Program-made: the position numbers and the translations under genes
NCBI GenBank assembly: GCA_947493005.1
Contig: CANLOY010000001.1
Coordinates: 434,001 to 498,000 of the forward strand
Source of the DNA: an uncultured Roseivirga sp.
GTDB lineage: Bacteria; Bacteroidota; Bacteroidia; Cytophagales; Cyclobacteriaceae
Reading direction: 5' to 3'
DNA: 64,000 nt
Shown here: positions 9,756-18,977 of the stretch, one piece after another
Numbering within the stretch: position 1 is the stretch's first letter
How the letters are laid out: every line of letters begins with the position of its first letter
The notes under the pieces: model-generated
What the model was told of the DNA's origin: nothing
Databases searched by the model: none
Seen by the model: the letters and a program-made list of their open reading frames with translations, nothing else

Positions 9756-11285
9756 ATGAGTTTGGAAATAAAAGTTCCTGCAGTTGGCGAATCAATAACA
9801 GAAGTAACCATTGCACAATGGTTCAAGAAAGAAGGTGACCAAGTGGAAATGGACGAGGTGATCTGTGAGCTTGAATCAGATAAAGCTACTTTCGAATTGA
9901 ATGCGGAAGCGGCTGGTAAACTACACATTGTTGCCCAGGAGGGCGATACACTTGAGATAGGTCAGGTGATTTGTGAATTGGACACTAACGTAAGTGGTGG
10001 TACCCAAGAGGCTACCGCTCCTGCAGAAGAGACTTCGCCTGTGCCTAATGAAGCTCCTAAGTCTACCGGTAAGATTAAAGAGATGATTGTTCCTACAGTG
10101 GGAGAATCAATTACCGAGGTTACCATTTCAAGTTGGTTAAAAGCTGATGGTGATTTTGTAGAACTGGACGAAGTTATTGCCGAAGTAGATTCTGATAAAG
10201 CTACTTTTGAATTACCAGCCGAAGCAAACGGTATTTTACGTATAGTTGCTCAAGAAGATGAAACCATCGAGATTGGTGCGCTTATCTGTAAAATTGAAGT
10301 AATGGAAGGTGCTCCATCAACAGCTTCTGCACCAGAAACTTCAACACCAGCAGCAGCAACTCAAGCGCCTTCTGGAAATGAAACCTATGCTACAGGTCAC
10401 GCTTCGCCTGCGGCAGCTAAAATTTTAGCAGAGCGCGGCATTGATCCTTCTACAATTAAAGGGACTGGGAAAGACGGAAGAATCACAAAAGAAGACGCTG
10501 AAAAAGCCCAAGTTGCGCCTCCAAAATCAGCACCTACACCAGTTCAAAAAGAAGAAGCAACTCCAGCACCAGTAGTTCCAGGAAGTCGAAATGAAAGAAG
10601 GGAAAAAATGACCTCTCTGAGAAAGACGGTTTCCAGAAGGTTAGTTTCTGTGAAAAATGAAACGGCCATGCTTACCACATTTAATGAGGTAAACATGAAG
10701 CCAATCATGGACTTAAGAAAAAAATACAAGGAGAGATTCAAAGAGAAGTATGAAGTGGGCTTGGGCTTTATGTCCTTCTTCACCAAGGCCGTTACAATGG
10801 CTGCAAAGGAATGGCCAGCAGTTAATGCAAGAATCGAGGAGAACGAAATCGTGTATAACGACTTCGTAGATGTTTCAATTGCTGTTTCAGCACCTAAAGG
10901 ATTGATGGTTCCAGTAATCAGAAATGCTGAGTCCATGAGTTTTGATCAAATTGAAAAGGAAATTATCAGACTGGCAACAAAAGCCAGGGATAGCAAACTT
11001 ACCATTGACGAAATGACTGGAGGAACGTTTACAATAACGAATGGTGGAATCTTCGGTTCTATGCTATCTACTCCAATTATCAATGCGCCTCAATCGGCAA
11101 TTTTGGGAATGCATAATATCGTTGAACGTCCAATGGCAGTAAATGGAGAGGTTAAGATTTTACCAATCATGTATGTGGCCTTGTCTTACGACCATAGGAT
11201 TATTGATGGAAGAGAGTCAGTTAGTTTCTTGGTTAGAGTCAAAGAGCTCCTCGAAGATCCAACACGCTTATTACTCGGAATTTAA
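9756..11285 (+). CDS. sucB: Dihydrolipoyl succinyltransferase E2 with two lipoyl domains
   Basis: E2 is the core of the 2-oxoglutarate dehydrogenase complex. The protein (509 residues) carries two lipoyl domains, at about 1-77 and 107-185, each with an intact lipoylation site: [11 protein letters not shown] (Lys43) and [11 protein letters not shown] (Lys about 150). A Pro/Ala-rich linker leads to a peripheral subunit-binding domain ([20 protein letters not shown], about 213-250), a second linker, and the acyltransferase domain with [15 protein letters not shown] and the catalytic [12 protein letters not shown]. coli SucB has one lipoyl domain, so the pair is longer than the textbook form. Its position between sucA and lpd identifies it as the succinyl-transferring E2 rather than an acetyltransferase. 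Confidence 0.96.
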   Translation: MSLEIKVPAVGESITEVTIAQWFKKEGDQVEMDEVICELESDKATFELNAEAAGKLHIVAQEGDTLEIGQVICELDTNVSGGTQEATAPAEETSPVPNEAPKSTGKIKEMIVPTVGESITEVTISSWLKADGDFVELDEVIAEVDSDKATFELPAEANGILRIVAQEDETIEIGALICKIEVMEGAPSTASAPETSTPAAATQAPSGNETYATGHASPAAAKILAERGIDPSTIKGTGKDGRITKEDAEKAQVAPPKSAPTPVQKEEATPAPVVPGSRNERREKMTSLRKTVSRRLVSVKNETAMLTTFNEVNMKPIMDLRKKYKERFKEKYEVGLGFMSFFTKAVTMAAKEWPAVNARIEENEIVYNDFVDVSIAVSAPKGLMVPVIRNAESMSFDQIEKEIIRLATKARDSKLTIDEMTGGTFTITNGGIFGSMLSTPIINAPQSAILGMHNIVERPMAVNGEVKILPIMYVALSYDHRIIDGRESVSFLVRVKELLEDPTRLLLGI

Positions 11286-11324
11286 TAGTCCCTATACTAA
11301 GTACTTTATACTAAATACTCGACA

Positions 11325-12725
11325 ATGAAATACGATGTAACAGTAATAGGCTCAGGCCCAGGTGGATATATTGCAGCTATCCGTTGCGCTCAATTGGGAA
11401 TGAAAGTTGCCATCATCGAAAAATATAATACTTTGGGAGGCACTTGCTTAAATGTTGGCTGTATCCCATCAAAAGCCTTATTAGACTCTTCTGAACATTA
11501 CCACAATGCCGCTCACACCTTTGGAGAGCATGGTATTGAGTTGAAAGACCTGAAGGTAAACTTAAAGCAAATGATTGATCGCAAAGATCAAGTGGTAAAT
11601 CAGGTTACCGGAGGTGTTGATTTCTTAATGAAAAAAAATAAGATCGATGTATTTCACGGTCTGGGTTCTTTCATTGATAAGCATACTGTTAAGGTAACTG
11701 ACTCTGAGGGGAAAGAAAGCAAAGTAGAAACAGATAGGGTAATTATTGCCACTGGATCCAAACCAGCCTCACTCCCATTCATTGAAATTGATAAGAAAAG
11801 GATTATCACTTCTACAGAAGCGTTGGGGTTACAAGAAATTCCTAAGCACATGATTGTTATTGGTGGTGGAGTAATCGGAATGGAGCTTGGTTCTGTTTAC
11901 AAAAGACTAGGGTCAGAAGTTTCTGTTGTTGAGTTCATGGATGATATCATTCCATCTATGGATAAAACCATGGGAAAAGAGTTGAAAAAGTCTCTGAAAA
12001 AATCTGGATTTAAGTTCTTCTTAGGGCACAAAGTCACTGAAGTTTCAAGTACTGCAAAAACTGTTACTGTAAAAGCCGAAAATAAGAAAGGCGAGCTTGT
12101 TGAACTTAAAGGAGATTACTGTTTAGTTTCTATAGGAAGAAGGCCTTATACCGATGGCCTGAATCTTGAAAATGCAGGTGTTAAATCTGATGACAGAGGA
12201 AGAATAGAAGTTGACGAGCATTTAAGAACTAATGTCGATAACATTTATGCTATTGGAGATGTTGTGAAAGGTGCGATGCTTGCCCATAAAGCAGAAGAAG
12301 AAGGAGTCTTTGTTGCTGAAGCAATCAATGGACAAAAGCCTCATATCAATTACAATTTGATCCCAGGAGTTGTTTATACATGGCCAGAAGTTGCTGCAGT
12401 TGGCTATACTGAAGAGCAATTGAAAGAAAGTGGAAGGGCATATAAGTCCGGTTCTTTCCCATACCGTGCATTGGGAAGAGCCAGAGCATCAATGGACATA
12501 GACGGTCTGGTAAAAGTACTTGCCGATAAAGAAACCGATGAGATATTAGGTGTTCATATGATTGGTGCAAGAACTGCTGATATGATTGCAGAAGCAGTTG
12601 TGGCAATGGAGTTCAGAGCTTCAGCAGAAGACATCTCCAGAATGTCACATGCACATCCTACATATACCGAAGCATTCAAAGAAGCATGTTTAGCTGCCAC
12701 TGATAACCGTGCGTTGAATATTTAA
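11325..12725 (+). CDS. lpd: Dihydrolipoyl dehydrogenase (E3)
   Basis: E3 reoxidises the dihydrolipoyl arm of E2 using FAD and NAD+. The 466-residue protein has the FAD fold (VIGSGPGGYIAAIRCAQLG), the redox disulfide in LGGTCLNVGCIPSKALL, the NAD fold (IVIGGGVIGMELGSVYKRLG), the second FAD segment (NIYAIGDVVKGAMLAHKAE), and the catalytic dyad at the end of SHAHPTYTEAFKEA. It is the last gene of sucA-sucB-lpd, about 40 bases after sucB, and is followed by a terminator. It probably also serves other lipoyl enzymes. Confidence 0.97.
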   Translation: MKYDVTVIGSGPGGYIAAIRCAQLGMKVAIIEKYNTLGGTCLNVGCIPSKALLDSSEHYHNAAHTFGEHGIELKDLKVNLKQMIDRKDQVVNQVTGGVDFLMKKNKIDVFHGLGSFIDKHTVKVTDSEGKESKVETDRVIIATGSKPASLPFIEIDKKRIITSTEALGLQEIPKHMIVIGGGVIGMELGSVYKRLGSEVSVVEFMDDIIPSMDKTMGKELKKSLKKSGFKFFLGHKVTEVSSTAKTVTVKAENKKGELVELKGDYCLVSIGRRPYTDGLNLENAGVKSDDRGRIEVDEHLRTNVDNIYAIGDVVKGAMLAHKAEEEGVFVAEAINGQKPHINYNLIPGVVYTWPEVAAVGYTEEQLKESGRAYKSGSFPYRALGRARASMDIDGLVKVLADKETDEILGVHMIGARTADMIAEAVVAMEFRASAEDISRMSHAHPTYTEAFKEACLAATDNRALNI

Positions 12726-12794
12726 GGAGCTTGTAAAAGCGGAGTGTATTTATGAAATAAAACTTATAACGTCACTCTGAGGAAAGTATGACCG

Positions 12795-12830
12795 AAAGAG
12801 TCTCTTGTTATTTCAGGAGACTCTTTTTAG
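12795..12830 (+). terminator. Terminator after the sucA-sucB-lpd operon
   Basis: A perfect 10-bp stem AAAGAGTCTC/GAGACTCTTT (12795-12804 with 12817-12826) with a 12-base loop is followed by a T-rich stretch. The bases just before it (ACGTCACTCTGAG) resemble a family of short intergenic repeats seen again near 42855, so the terminator may have arisen from a repeat. Confidence 0.8.
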
Positions 12831-12850
12831 TTTTTGCCCTCAACCTACTA

Positions 12851-12890
12851 TCCTCCTTTTGTGGAGGTGCCCATGGGGCGGAGGAGGATT
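12851..12890 (+). repeat. Hairpin repeat, copy 1
   Basis: A 40-base element of the form TCCTCCTTTTGTGGAGGTGC then a small G/C hairpin then GGAGGAGGATT. Related copies are at 27291-27330 and 27536-27573 (same orientation) and 43003-43041 (opposite orientation). It can fold into stacked hairpins and lies just past the 3' end of the giant-protein operon. Confidence 0.75.
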
Positions 12891-12925
12891 TACACTTTCA
12901 TATTGATTAATAAGCCTTTTTAAAA

Positions 12926-15900
12926 TCAATCATTCTCTTTCGATAATTGTAACCAACCTTCTATTATTTTTCTTTGAGAAGTTGTATAAGTAGCATCATT
13001 ACTAGCATCCAGAATATCCTTCTCTGGATTATCCTTAGTATTACTCCAACTGTCATCAGCATTCTTTTCTATAAAAGACCACTCCATACCACGTTGCTTT
13101 GAAAGTGGAACCCTTAAATCATCCGCATTAATAAGTAAAGGTCCAGATAAGAAAGTAGTAGATATCTTATTCATTGCATCTTCACAATACTTTAAAGGAA
13201 TTTCAACTTTCTGCTCAGGCAATATTCCCATATTTAAATGTACTGGATTGCTTGGTGTAACCAGCATATATAGTGTGGTGATGTCTCCTTCTGTAGCTGC
13301 AAGTTGTACTTGTGTATTCTCACTAATTCCAGATTGTGTGATATCAGGGGCAGTATAGTAAGTTTTGAACGTTTTTGAATCATCTTCTTTATCCTCTTTA
13401 AAGAATCCATACAAGCCATCACCTTGACGGTCAAAAGTGCCTACTTGTGCTGGGAAAGTTACATTAGTAAAGCTAGCTATGCTTCTCTCTTCCTGAGGAT
13501 TCTGCATGTCATTTTTCAATGCATTCCAACTCTCATCCATTTCTGGTAAGCCTTGTAATTGCAAGTCAATAGATGCTCTTACTAAGGCAATGGGTTCTCC
13601 TATCAGTGGCCCCATACCCAAGTCTTGTTTATATGAGTTTCTATTGATCCATTTCTGCGATTCTTTAATGCTCTTTATAAAAGACTGAAAGTAATCAGCG
13701 TCTTTACTTTTTATTCCTTTTACAAATTTCGCCAAATACTCATTAGCACTGGCCAATGCATCATCAATAGAAGGAGTTGTTCTCCCAGGAGCCGTTTGCC
13801 AGATAATTGGAGAAGAAGAATCTGCATCTAAAGCAACTCTCAAGGAGCCTAGTGCTGTACCATCACCATTATAGATCATAAAAGCATTCTCGAGAATATT
13901 GAGCATCACCCAACCACAAACTGGGTTTTGTCCAGAATAGCGAATCATTTCCGGAAGGCTTTCTTTGGAATCAGCATTCAAATATTCAAAAAGCACCCTG
14001 CTTGGTTGCGTAATTCGTGGCGGTAGCATGGCAGTATAGTTAACAATAGGAGTATCTAGTTCCAAATCTTTTGAATAGTCAACATTTTCAACATTCATTT
14101 TTTGATAGCGACCAAAACAGTCAACCAAACGCATTTCCTCCACTCTTATCAGCCCTGTATGAATCGGGTAATATTGATTAAGTGGTAGTGGTGAGCTCGT
14201 GTTTTCCTCTGCTACTGCATTTCTTATTTCATTGGCAAATGGCCTATCAAAGCCCGCAGCAAGCGGGTCATCTACCTGAACCTGAAGCGACTGTTGATTC
14301 ATCACCAGTGCATCATTAAATCCAGTAAGTGCTTGTGCTAAGGTTGAATCTTTAGCTTCTTCCAGTTTGTCTTTAATATGCTGTAAACGACTCGTCAATT
14401 CTTCCGAATTGCTGTACTGCTCTATGGACCTATCAATTTGGTTTTTAGCATTCTCATTAACGTGCGGGGTTAAGATGCACTTCCCTTTTAGCGTTTGTTC
14501 AGCGCCAAAACTGCTCGCATAAGCTAGTACGTTCTGATTTGCTTTTAACTCCGTAGAATCAGAAGTAAGCGTGAAAGCATCAGAAATATATGAGTTATCA
14601 TAACCTTCACTTCCTTTCCTCAAACCACTGAAATACACCTTCCAATGCAATTGCATAACCAACCAGGGGTTTTCGTTTTTCGGATAAGTAACAACAGCTA
14701 TTGGCGAAGGCGGAGTACCACTATCATGACTAGCCATTGAACTCCCATTTCTTAAAATATAGCCTTCATTGATTAGTTCATTCAACACATCATGAAGCGG
14801 AAAGTTTTCCTTATTTGGGAGCACTAAATTAGCCTGTGAACTTTTGAGTATCTCAGTTGATACCCTACATGGTAACGCTACAGTACTCTTATCTGGTTCT
14901 GGTATTGCATTTATGTGATTTCGACTCCCTGCATATTGCCATCCTTCACCATTTGTATCTTCAAACAGAATAACGGGATCATTGCCTTGATAATAAGAAG
15001 GAGCTGGCGTATGACTAACAGTATACTTTTTATTCAAACCAGCATTTGCTGTTTCAATTGCACGCGTCAAACCAGGTATGAATTTAGATTCAATATCTGA
15101 AGACACCTGATTAAATGATGCTAATAGTGTATCCAGTTCCTTTAAATCTGTGTTTTCAATAAACGCTCTAATGGTGGCCGCTGAAATTTCAACCTCCTTT
15201 TCAGATGGACTACTGCCACTCTGAAAATAAGTGCTATCATATTTCTGAACCAAGTACTTACACCAGTCACTGAATACCCTTTCACGCATAGAAATAATGC
15301 TGGAACTGAGTCTATTATATTCTTCTTGTTTAGGGTTGATCTTAGCCAACGCCTCTACAATACCAGTTGGCAATTCCTTAACATTTTTGGGAGATGTAGG
15401 GTCATTAGTAGTTTCTTGATCTATCACATCCCATAAAAAGCCACCTTCAATTTTCTGAAAGCGATTGCTATGACTGGATTTTTCTACTTTTATCAGACCA
15501 TCGGGAGAATCCAATTGACTTTCGATTCCCATTTGCCAGGCTGTCAGAAAAAGCTGATAATGACTGTCTGTAGCTAAAGTAGACAATGCCTCTTCCTCTT
15601 TAATTGCAAATGAGGTCTTTACGTCATAAGGCTCATCACCATTTTGTATATAGTTGATACTTGAATTCCAGTTTACACTAGCAACAGTACCTGAATACAG
15701 GGATTTTTCAATTTGAACATCATCATTTAATGCCCAACCAAACTTATCAAGTAATTCTTTAGTATTTGAAGATCTTTTGAAAGGGTCAGTACTACCCGAA
15801 TTCAAATTGCTATACCAACCTGTTACTTGATAGGTTATTGCACTTTCATCATTAACACCTGAGAGGTCATCGTGAAAGCCAAAGACAGAATTGCAATTGG

Positions 15901-16678
15901 GGTAGTAACCCGCAAATTCCATATCTCCATAACCAATAGCCGTTAAATTGGGATAGTATTCCTCGGCTTCTTCGTTGTCTGGACTCCAGTTTGAATAGTT
16001 AAAATCTTCTCCCAGGTAGCGATAAGGTTTTGGAGACTTATCACTTATATAGGGCACGGTGACATTTAGTTTTTTAACCCCATCTACATAATCCTCTGAT
16101 GAGAGCAAATCACTTTCCACCACCCAGGATTTAGAATACTCATCATTTACTATTCTTGTTATCAACCAACGATTAGGTACATTCTGAAACTTCATTTGTT
16201 GTCGGTCCAGAAAGCTCACTATTTCAGATCGTTGTCCTTCCAGTTCACCTAAGTTCTGGTTAGCTTGAGAAAGCAGGCTAAGATCATTAAAATAAGCCTC
16301 AGTTTCTTCTACAGGAATCAGCCATTGCTTAGTAGTCAAAGTTGCCCAAATTTCCTCTCCATTATCTTTGAAATGGTCAATGAGAGCCTTTTTTGAGATG
16401 GTATTATTTATAATAGCATGTGTGAATGCATCGGGTAATGCCCAATGTAAATGAATTCCCTGAGGCAAGGCATGTCTGTCACTATCAAATGGCTCATTCA
16501 GTATATGCTCGCTTATATTGGCGTAAGGATTATAGGTATTATTCCCATCACGATAAGGAAGCAATGAGAAATCTGCATTTCTCTTGATAAAATAAGGCTT
16601 TTTTGCATCTTCTTGTCCTATACAAATGGCTTGTACATTAACTGGAACTATGATTGTATTATCAGAATTATTGCTCAT
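12926..16678 (-). CDS. Giant protein of unknown function, last gene of the 12.9-27.2 kb operon
   Basis: A 1250-residue protein with no signal peptide and no membrane helix, so it should be made in the cytoplasm. I do not recognise a characterised family. It contains several Trp- and Pro-rich blocks that look like conserved motifs: LPQGIHLHWALPDA (about 67-80), VPNRWLITRI (about 166), GYGDMEFAGYYPNCNSVFGF (about 245), PPRITQPSRVLFEYL (about 885) and NPVCGWVMLNILENAFMIYN (about 918). From memory, similar motifs occur in uncharacterised large proteins of actinobacteria and other phyla, next to DUF6603 proteins; this was not checked. Short coiled-coil-like helices lie around residues 120-160 and 530-560. 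Its ATG at 16678 overlaps the upstream gene's end by 11 bases, so the two are translationally coupled. Confidence 0.85.
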   Translation of the reverse strand: MSNNSDNTIIVPVNVQAICIGQEDAKKPYFIKRNADFSLLPYRDGNNTYNPYANISEHILNEPFDSDRHALPQGIHLHWALPDAFTHAIINNTISKKALIDHFKDNGEEIWATLTTKQWLIPVEETEAYFNDLSLLSQANQNLGELEGQRSEIVSFLDRQQMKFQNVPNRWLITRIVNDEYSKSWVVESDLLSSEDYVDGVKKLNVTVPYISDKSPKPYRYLGEDFNYSNWSPDNEEAEEYYPNLTAIGYGDMEFAGYYPNCNSVFGFHDDLSGVNDESAITYQVTGWYSNLNSGSTDPFKRSSNTKELLDKFGWALNDDVQIEKSLYSGTVASVNWNSSINYIQNGDEPYDVKTSFAIKEEEALSTLATDSHYQLFLTAWQMGIESQLDSPDGLIKVEKSSHSNRFQKIEGGFLWDVIDQETTNDPTSPKNVKELPTGIVEALAKINPKQEEYNRLSSSIISMRERVFSDWCKYLVQKYDSTYFQSGSSPSEKEVEISAATIRAFIENTDLKELDTLLASFNQVSSDIESKFIPGLTRAIETANAGLNKKYTVSHTPAPSYYQGNDPVILFEDTNGEGWQYAGSRNHINAIPEPDKSTVALPCRVSTEILKSSQANLVLPNKENFPLHDVLNELINEGYILRNGSSMASHDSGTPPSPIAVVTYPKNENPWLVMQLHWKVYFSGLRKGSEGYDNSYISDAFTLTSDSTELKANQNVLAYASSFGAEQTLKGKCILTPHVNENAKNQIDRSIEQYSNSEELTSRLQHIKDKLEEAKDSTLAQALTGFNDALVMNQQSLQVQVDDPLAAGFDRPFANEIRNAVAEENTSSPLPLNQYYPIHTGLIRVEEMRLVDCFGRYQKMNVENVDYSKDLELDTPIVNYTAMLPPRITQPSRVLFEYLNADSKESLPEMIRYSGQNPVCGWVMLNILENAFMIYNGDGTALGSLRVALDADSSSPIIWQTAPGRTTPSIDDALASANEYLAKFVKGIKSKDADYFQSFIKSIKESQKWINRNSYKQDLGMGPLIGEPIALVRASIDLQLQGLPEMDESWNALKNDMQNPQEERSIASFTNVTFPAQVGTFDRQGDGLYGFFKEDKEDDSKTFKTYYTAPDITQSGISENTQVQLAATEGDITTLYMLVTPSNPVHLNMGILPEQKVEIPLKYCEDAMNKISTTFLSGPLLINADDLRVPLSKQRGMEWSFIEKNADDSWSNTKDNPEKDILDASNDATYTTSQRKIIEGWLQLSKEND

Positions 16679-18977
16679 TTTCGGGTATTTTTTTCAAAGT
16701 AATCTGTTCTGCTCCTTCAGTCATTTGAAGGGCAAAATCTGCTGATGTAAAAGCATCACCTTGTTTAGCAAGATTGTTGTTGGTCAATGTTGATGAAATT
16801 TTATTGGCCAGGCCTTCAATATTAATGACGTTCACTACTCCGTTTCTAAAAGGAATGTCTGTTATAGCAACATTAAGATCAAGGTGTCCAATATCAGAGC
16901 TATTTTGATTGCGAAGGGCCTTAGAGTAGTCACCAGAAGTATCAATATCCAAACCATAATTCAACCCTTCTGAGGGTTGACTGAATCGTATGGAGGATAA
17001 AACTCCATTTACAATGCATAGCAAAACACCATCGGAGAGGTGCTCCATTCTTAGTATTGTTAATTCGCTACTGTTATCAGAAACCGTAACTTCCAAACCA
17101 GGGAAATCTGAAACTATCTGGGAATTCAATAAAAAACCTGTTAACGGTGTATTTATTGGCGTTTCATCTTCTGTTAATCCAAACATACGATTTCGTAGGT
17201 TAGCCACTCTGTGCTTTACTTTTGAATTGAGCTTTGTAAAAGTGGCTCTTTCAGATGCATTGACTAACTCAATATCTCGACCTATGCTGTAAGCACCATC
17301 AATAAGTGCTGTTGTGTAATTGGGGTCAATGTGAAATATCTTAATGGACTCGGCAGGAAGAAGGTCATCATGCGGTATTAAGTAGCGATACGGCACTCCA
17401 TAAAGCAATTGCAATCTCGCCAACCAGGTAACGATTGCCTCCTCTGAGGTTTGCTCAGGCACTTCAGCAATTAAGGAGTCTAATTCATTAAAAGAATGCT
17501 CAATAGCTTCTGCTCTTTTTTGTCTTAAATTATGAGTTTCTATCGCCTTCTTGCCTTGTTTGCTAACGAAAGCCTCCATCATTGGTAGAATTGAACTTTC
17601 TAACAAATGCTGTGAAAGTTTCTTACTTTTCAATATCTCTGAGTCCTGCTTTAAAGCATCTTGTTCCGCTTTGTTAATAGCACTTATTGTCTGCCCTTGC
17701 TTCCATTGATAAAGCTGGTAAGCAAATCCTTTGTTTTGCAAACACAACAACTTTCCCAGTTGCCATGCCGAAGCATAGGTGGTGTCAAACATTGCATAAT
17801 TAGGGTCGTAACGCATCAGACTATCTGCACCAAGCAATGGAACCTCTAGTGTTTCATTGATATTGAAAGGAACAAATGGGCTCCGTTGCCAGCAAATGGT
17901 TTTTTCTCCCAAACGGGTATGTTGTTCCAATGGAACATAACCCATTTTAAAGGCATTGTTGAGGTACTGTAAATGACTATCTGACTCTGGATTTGGAAAA
18001 CTAGCTGGAAAATTTAGCGTAACAGGGGCGGAAAAAGCCTCCCCTTTATGGTCCTTTGTCGTTGTATTCAGGTTATTAACAATATCCACCAGTTTGGCCT
18101 TTTGCTCAGTGGCATAGAAAGACCAATTCTGCAATGTTACCAATCGCACTTTGTCTTTGGTAATTTTAGATAAACCATCACCATCTGGAAGATAATCCCC
18201 CATGTTTTCTAAAGAGACCAGAAAAAGATGGCACTCAGTATTTGGCTTGGGTAGCCTGTTACATACCATAACCGAATAATGTTGTTCCGGATCTACTTCT
18301 TGTAAAGTCAATCCATTTTGCGGGTGGTAATTATAAGCCAGCTTATGTGCTTTTTTGAGGACACCGACTTTTCTTACATGAGCGAGGTAAGGAAGGTCTG
18401 ATAAGCTCGGAGTCATTTGATCAAACAGTGTTTTTTTGATATCAATTACTTGACAGACATCAGATTCTTTTTGATCATACTTAAAATCTATTGAGGGGTA
18501 AAAAGTGTCATTTGGTAGCTTTGAGCTTTTTAGATCATTAAGTGTAACCGATTTAAGCTTAGGCACCTCATCTCCATAAAACATTAGCAAGGCCAGCCAA
18601 GGTGTTTCTGTAGTTTCAGAACCTCCTACCGAGCGCGACCATGGTAATTGTGGATCAGATAAAACAATGTTCGGTAGTATATTACTCACATCTCCAGAAG
18701 ATGCGGGAGCTGGATGAACCGCATGAACAGCTTTTGGATTCAACCTAAATCTCTCTGCTCCTACATAAAATGTTTTAGAACTGGTAAACGTTTCTTCAAC
18801 TGACCTGCCGCCTGCTGACCCTCCTGTTTTCTGGGTAACATTTAATGTATATTCTCCTGCACTCAACGATGGCTTCTGATACTGAATGAACGTAACATTC
18901 GGATTCGTTTCGTTTTGTTCTGTGTTAATGTGTATGTTAGGGTTATTCATGTCTTTAACCATTATTTGAGGTTTCAT
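16668..18977 (-). CDS. Large protein of unknown function, fourth gene of the operon
   Basis: A 769-residue protein without signal peptide or membrane segment. The N-terminal 90 residues look like a beta-sandwich (PSLSAGEYTLNVTQKTGG, then SKTFYVGAERFRLNPKAV), followed by the motif HAVHPAPASSGDVSNILPNI and PWLALLMFYGDE (about 126). Residues about 450-560 are helical (AEQDALKQDSEILKSKKLSQ). No catalytic motif is evident. Three starts are possible: 18977 (overlapping the upstream gene by 23 bases), 18962 and 18950 (MNNPNIHINTEQ, four bases after the upstream stop, like the spacing elsewhere in the operon); the last is attractive. The C-terminus overlaps the next gene by 11 bases. The function is unknown. 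Confidence 0.84.
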   Translation of the reverse strand: MKPQIMVKDMNNPNIHINTEQNETNPNVTFIQYQKPSLSAGEYTLNVTQKTGGSAGGRSVEETFTSSKTFYVGAERFRLNPKAVHAVHPAPASSGDVSNILPNIVLSDPQLPWSRSVGGSETTETPWLALLMFYGDEVPKLKSVTLNDLKSSKLPNDTFYPSIDFKYDQKESDVCQVIDIKKTLFDQMTPSLSDLPYLAHVRKVGVLKKAHKLAYNYHPQNGLTLQEVDPEQHYSVMVCNRLPKPNTECHLFLVSLENMGDYLPDGDGLSKITKDKVRLVTLQNWSFYATEQKAKLVDIVNNLNTTTKDHKGEAFSAPVTLNFPASFPNPESDSHLQYLNNAFKMGYVPLEQHTRLGEKTICWQRSPFVPFNINETLEVPLLGADSLMRYDPNYAMFDTTYASAWQLGKLLCLQNKGFAYQLYQWKQGQTISAINKAEQDALKQDSEILKSKKLSQHLLESSILPMMEAFVSKQGKKAIETHNLRQKRAEAIEHSFNELDSLIAEVPEQTSEEAIVTWLARLQLLYGVPYRYLIPHDDLLPAESIKIFHIDPNYTTALIDGAYSIGRDIELVNASERATFTKLNSKVKHRVANLRNRMFGLTEDETPINTPLTGFLLNSQIVSDFPGLEVTVSDNSSELTILRMEHLSDGVLLCIVNGVLSSIRFSQPSEGLNYGLDIDTSGDYSKALRNQNSSDIGHLDLNVAITDIPFRNGVVNVINIEGLANKISSTLTNNNLAKQGDAFTSADFALQMTEGAEQITLKKIPENEQ

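Noticed and set aside
10544-10936. Open frame of 130 codons on the minus strand inside sucB
   Set aside because: It lies fully opposite a certain gene, has no start context or known motif, and reflects codon bias of sucB.
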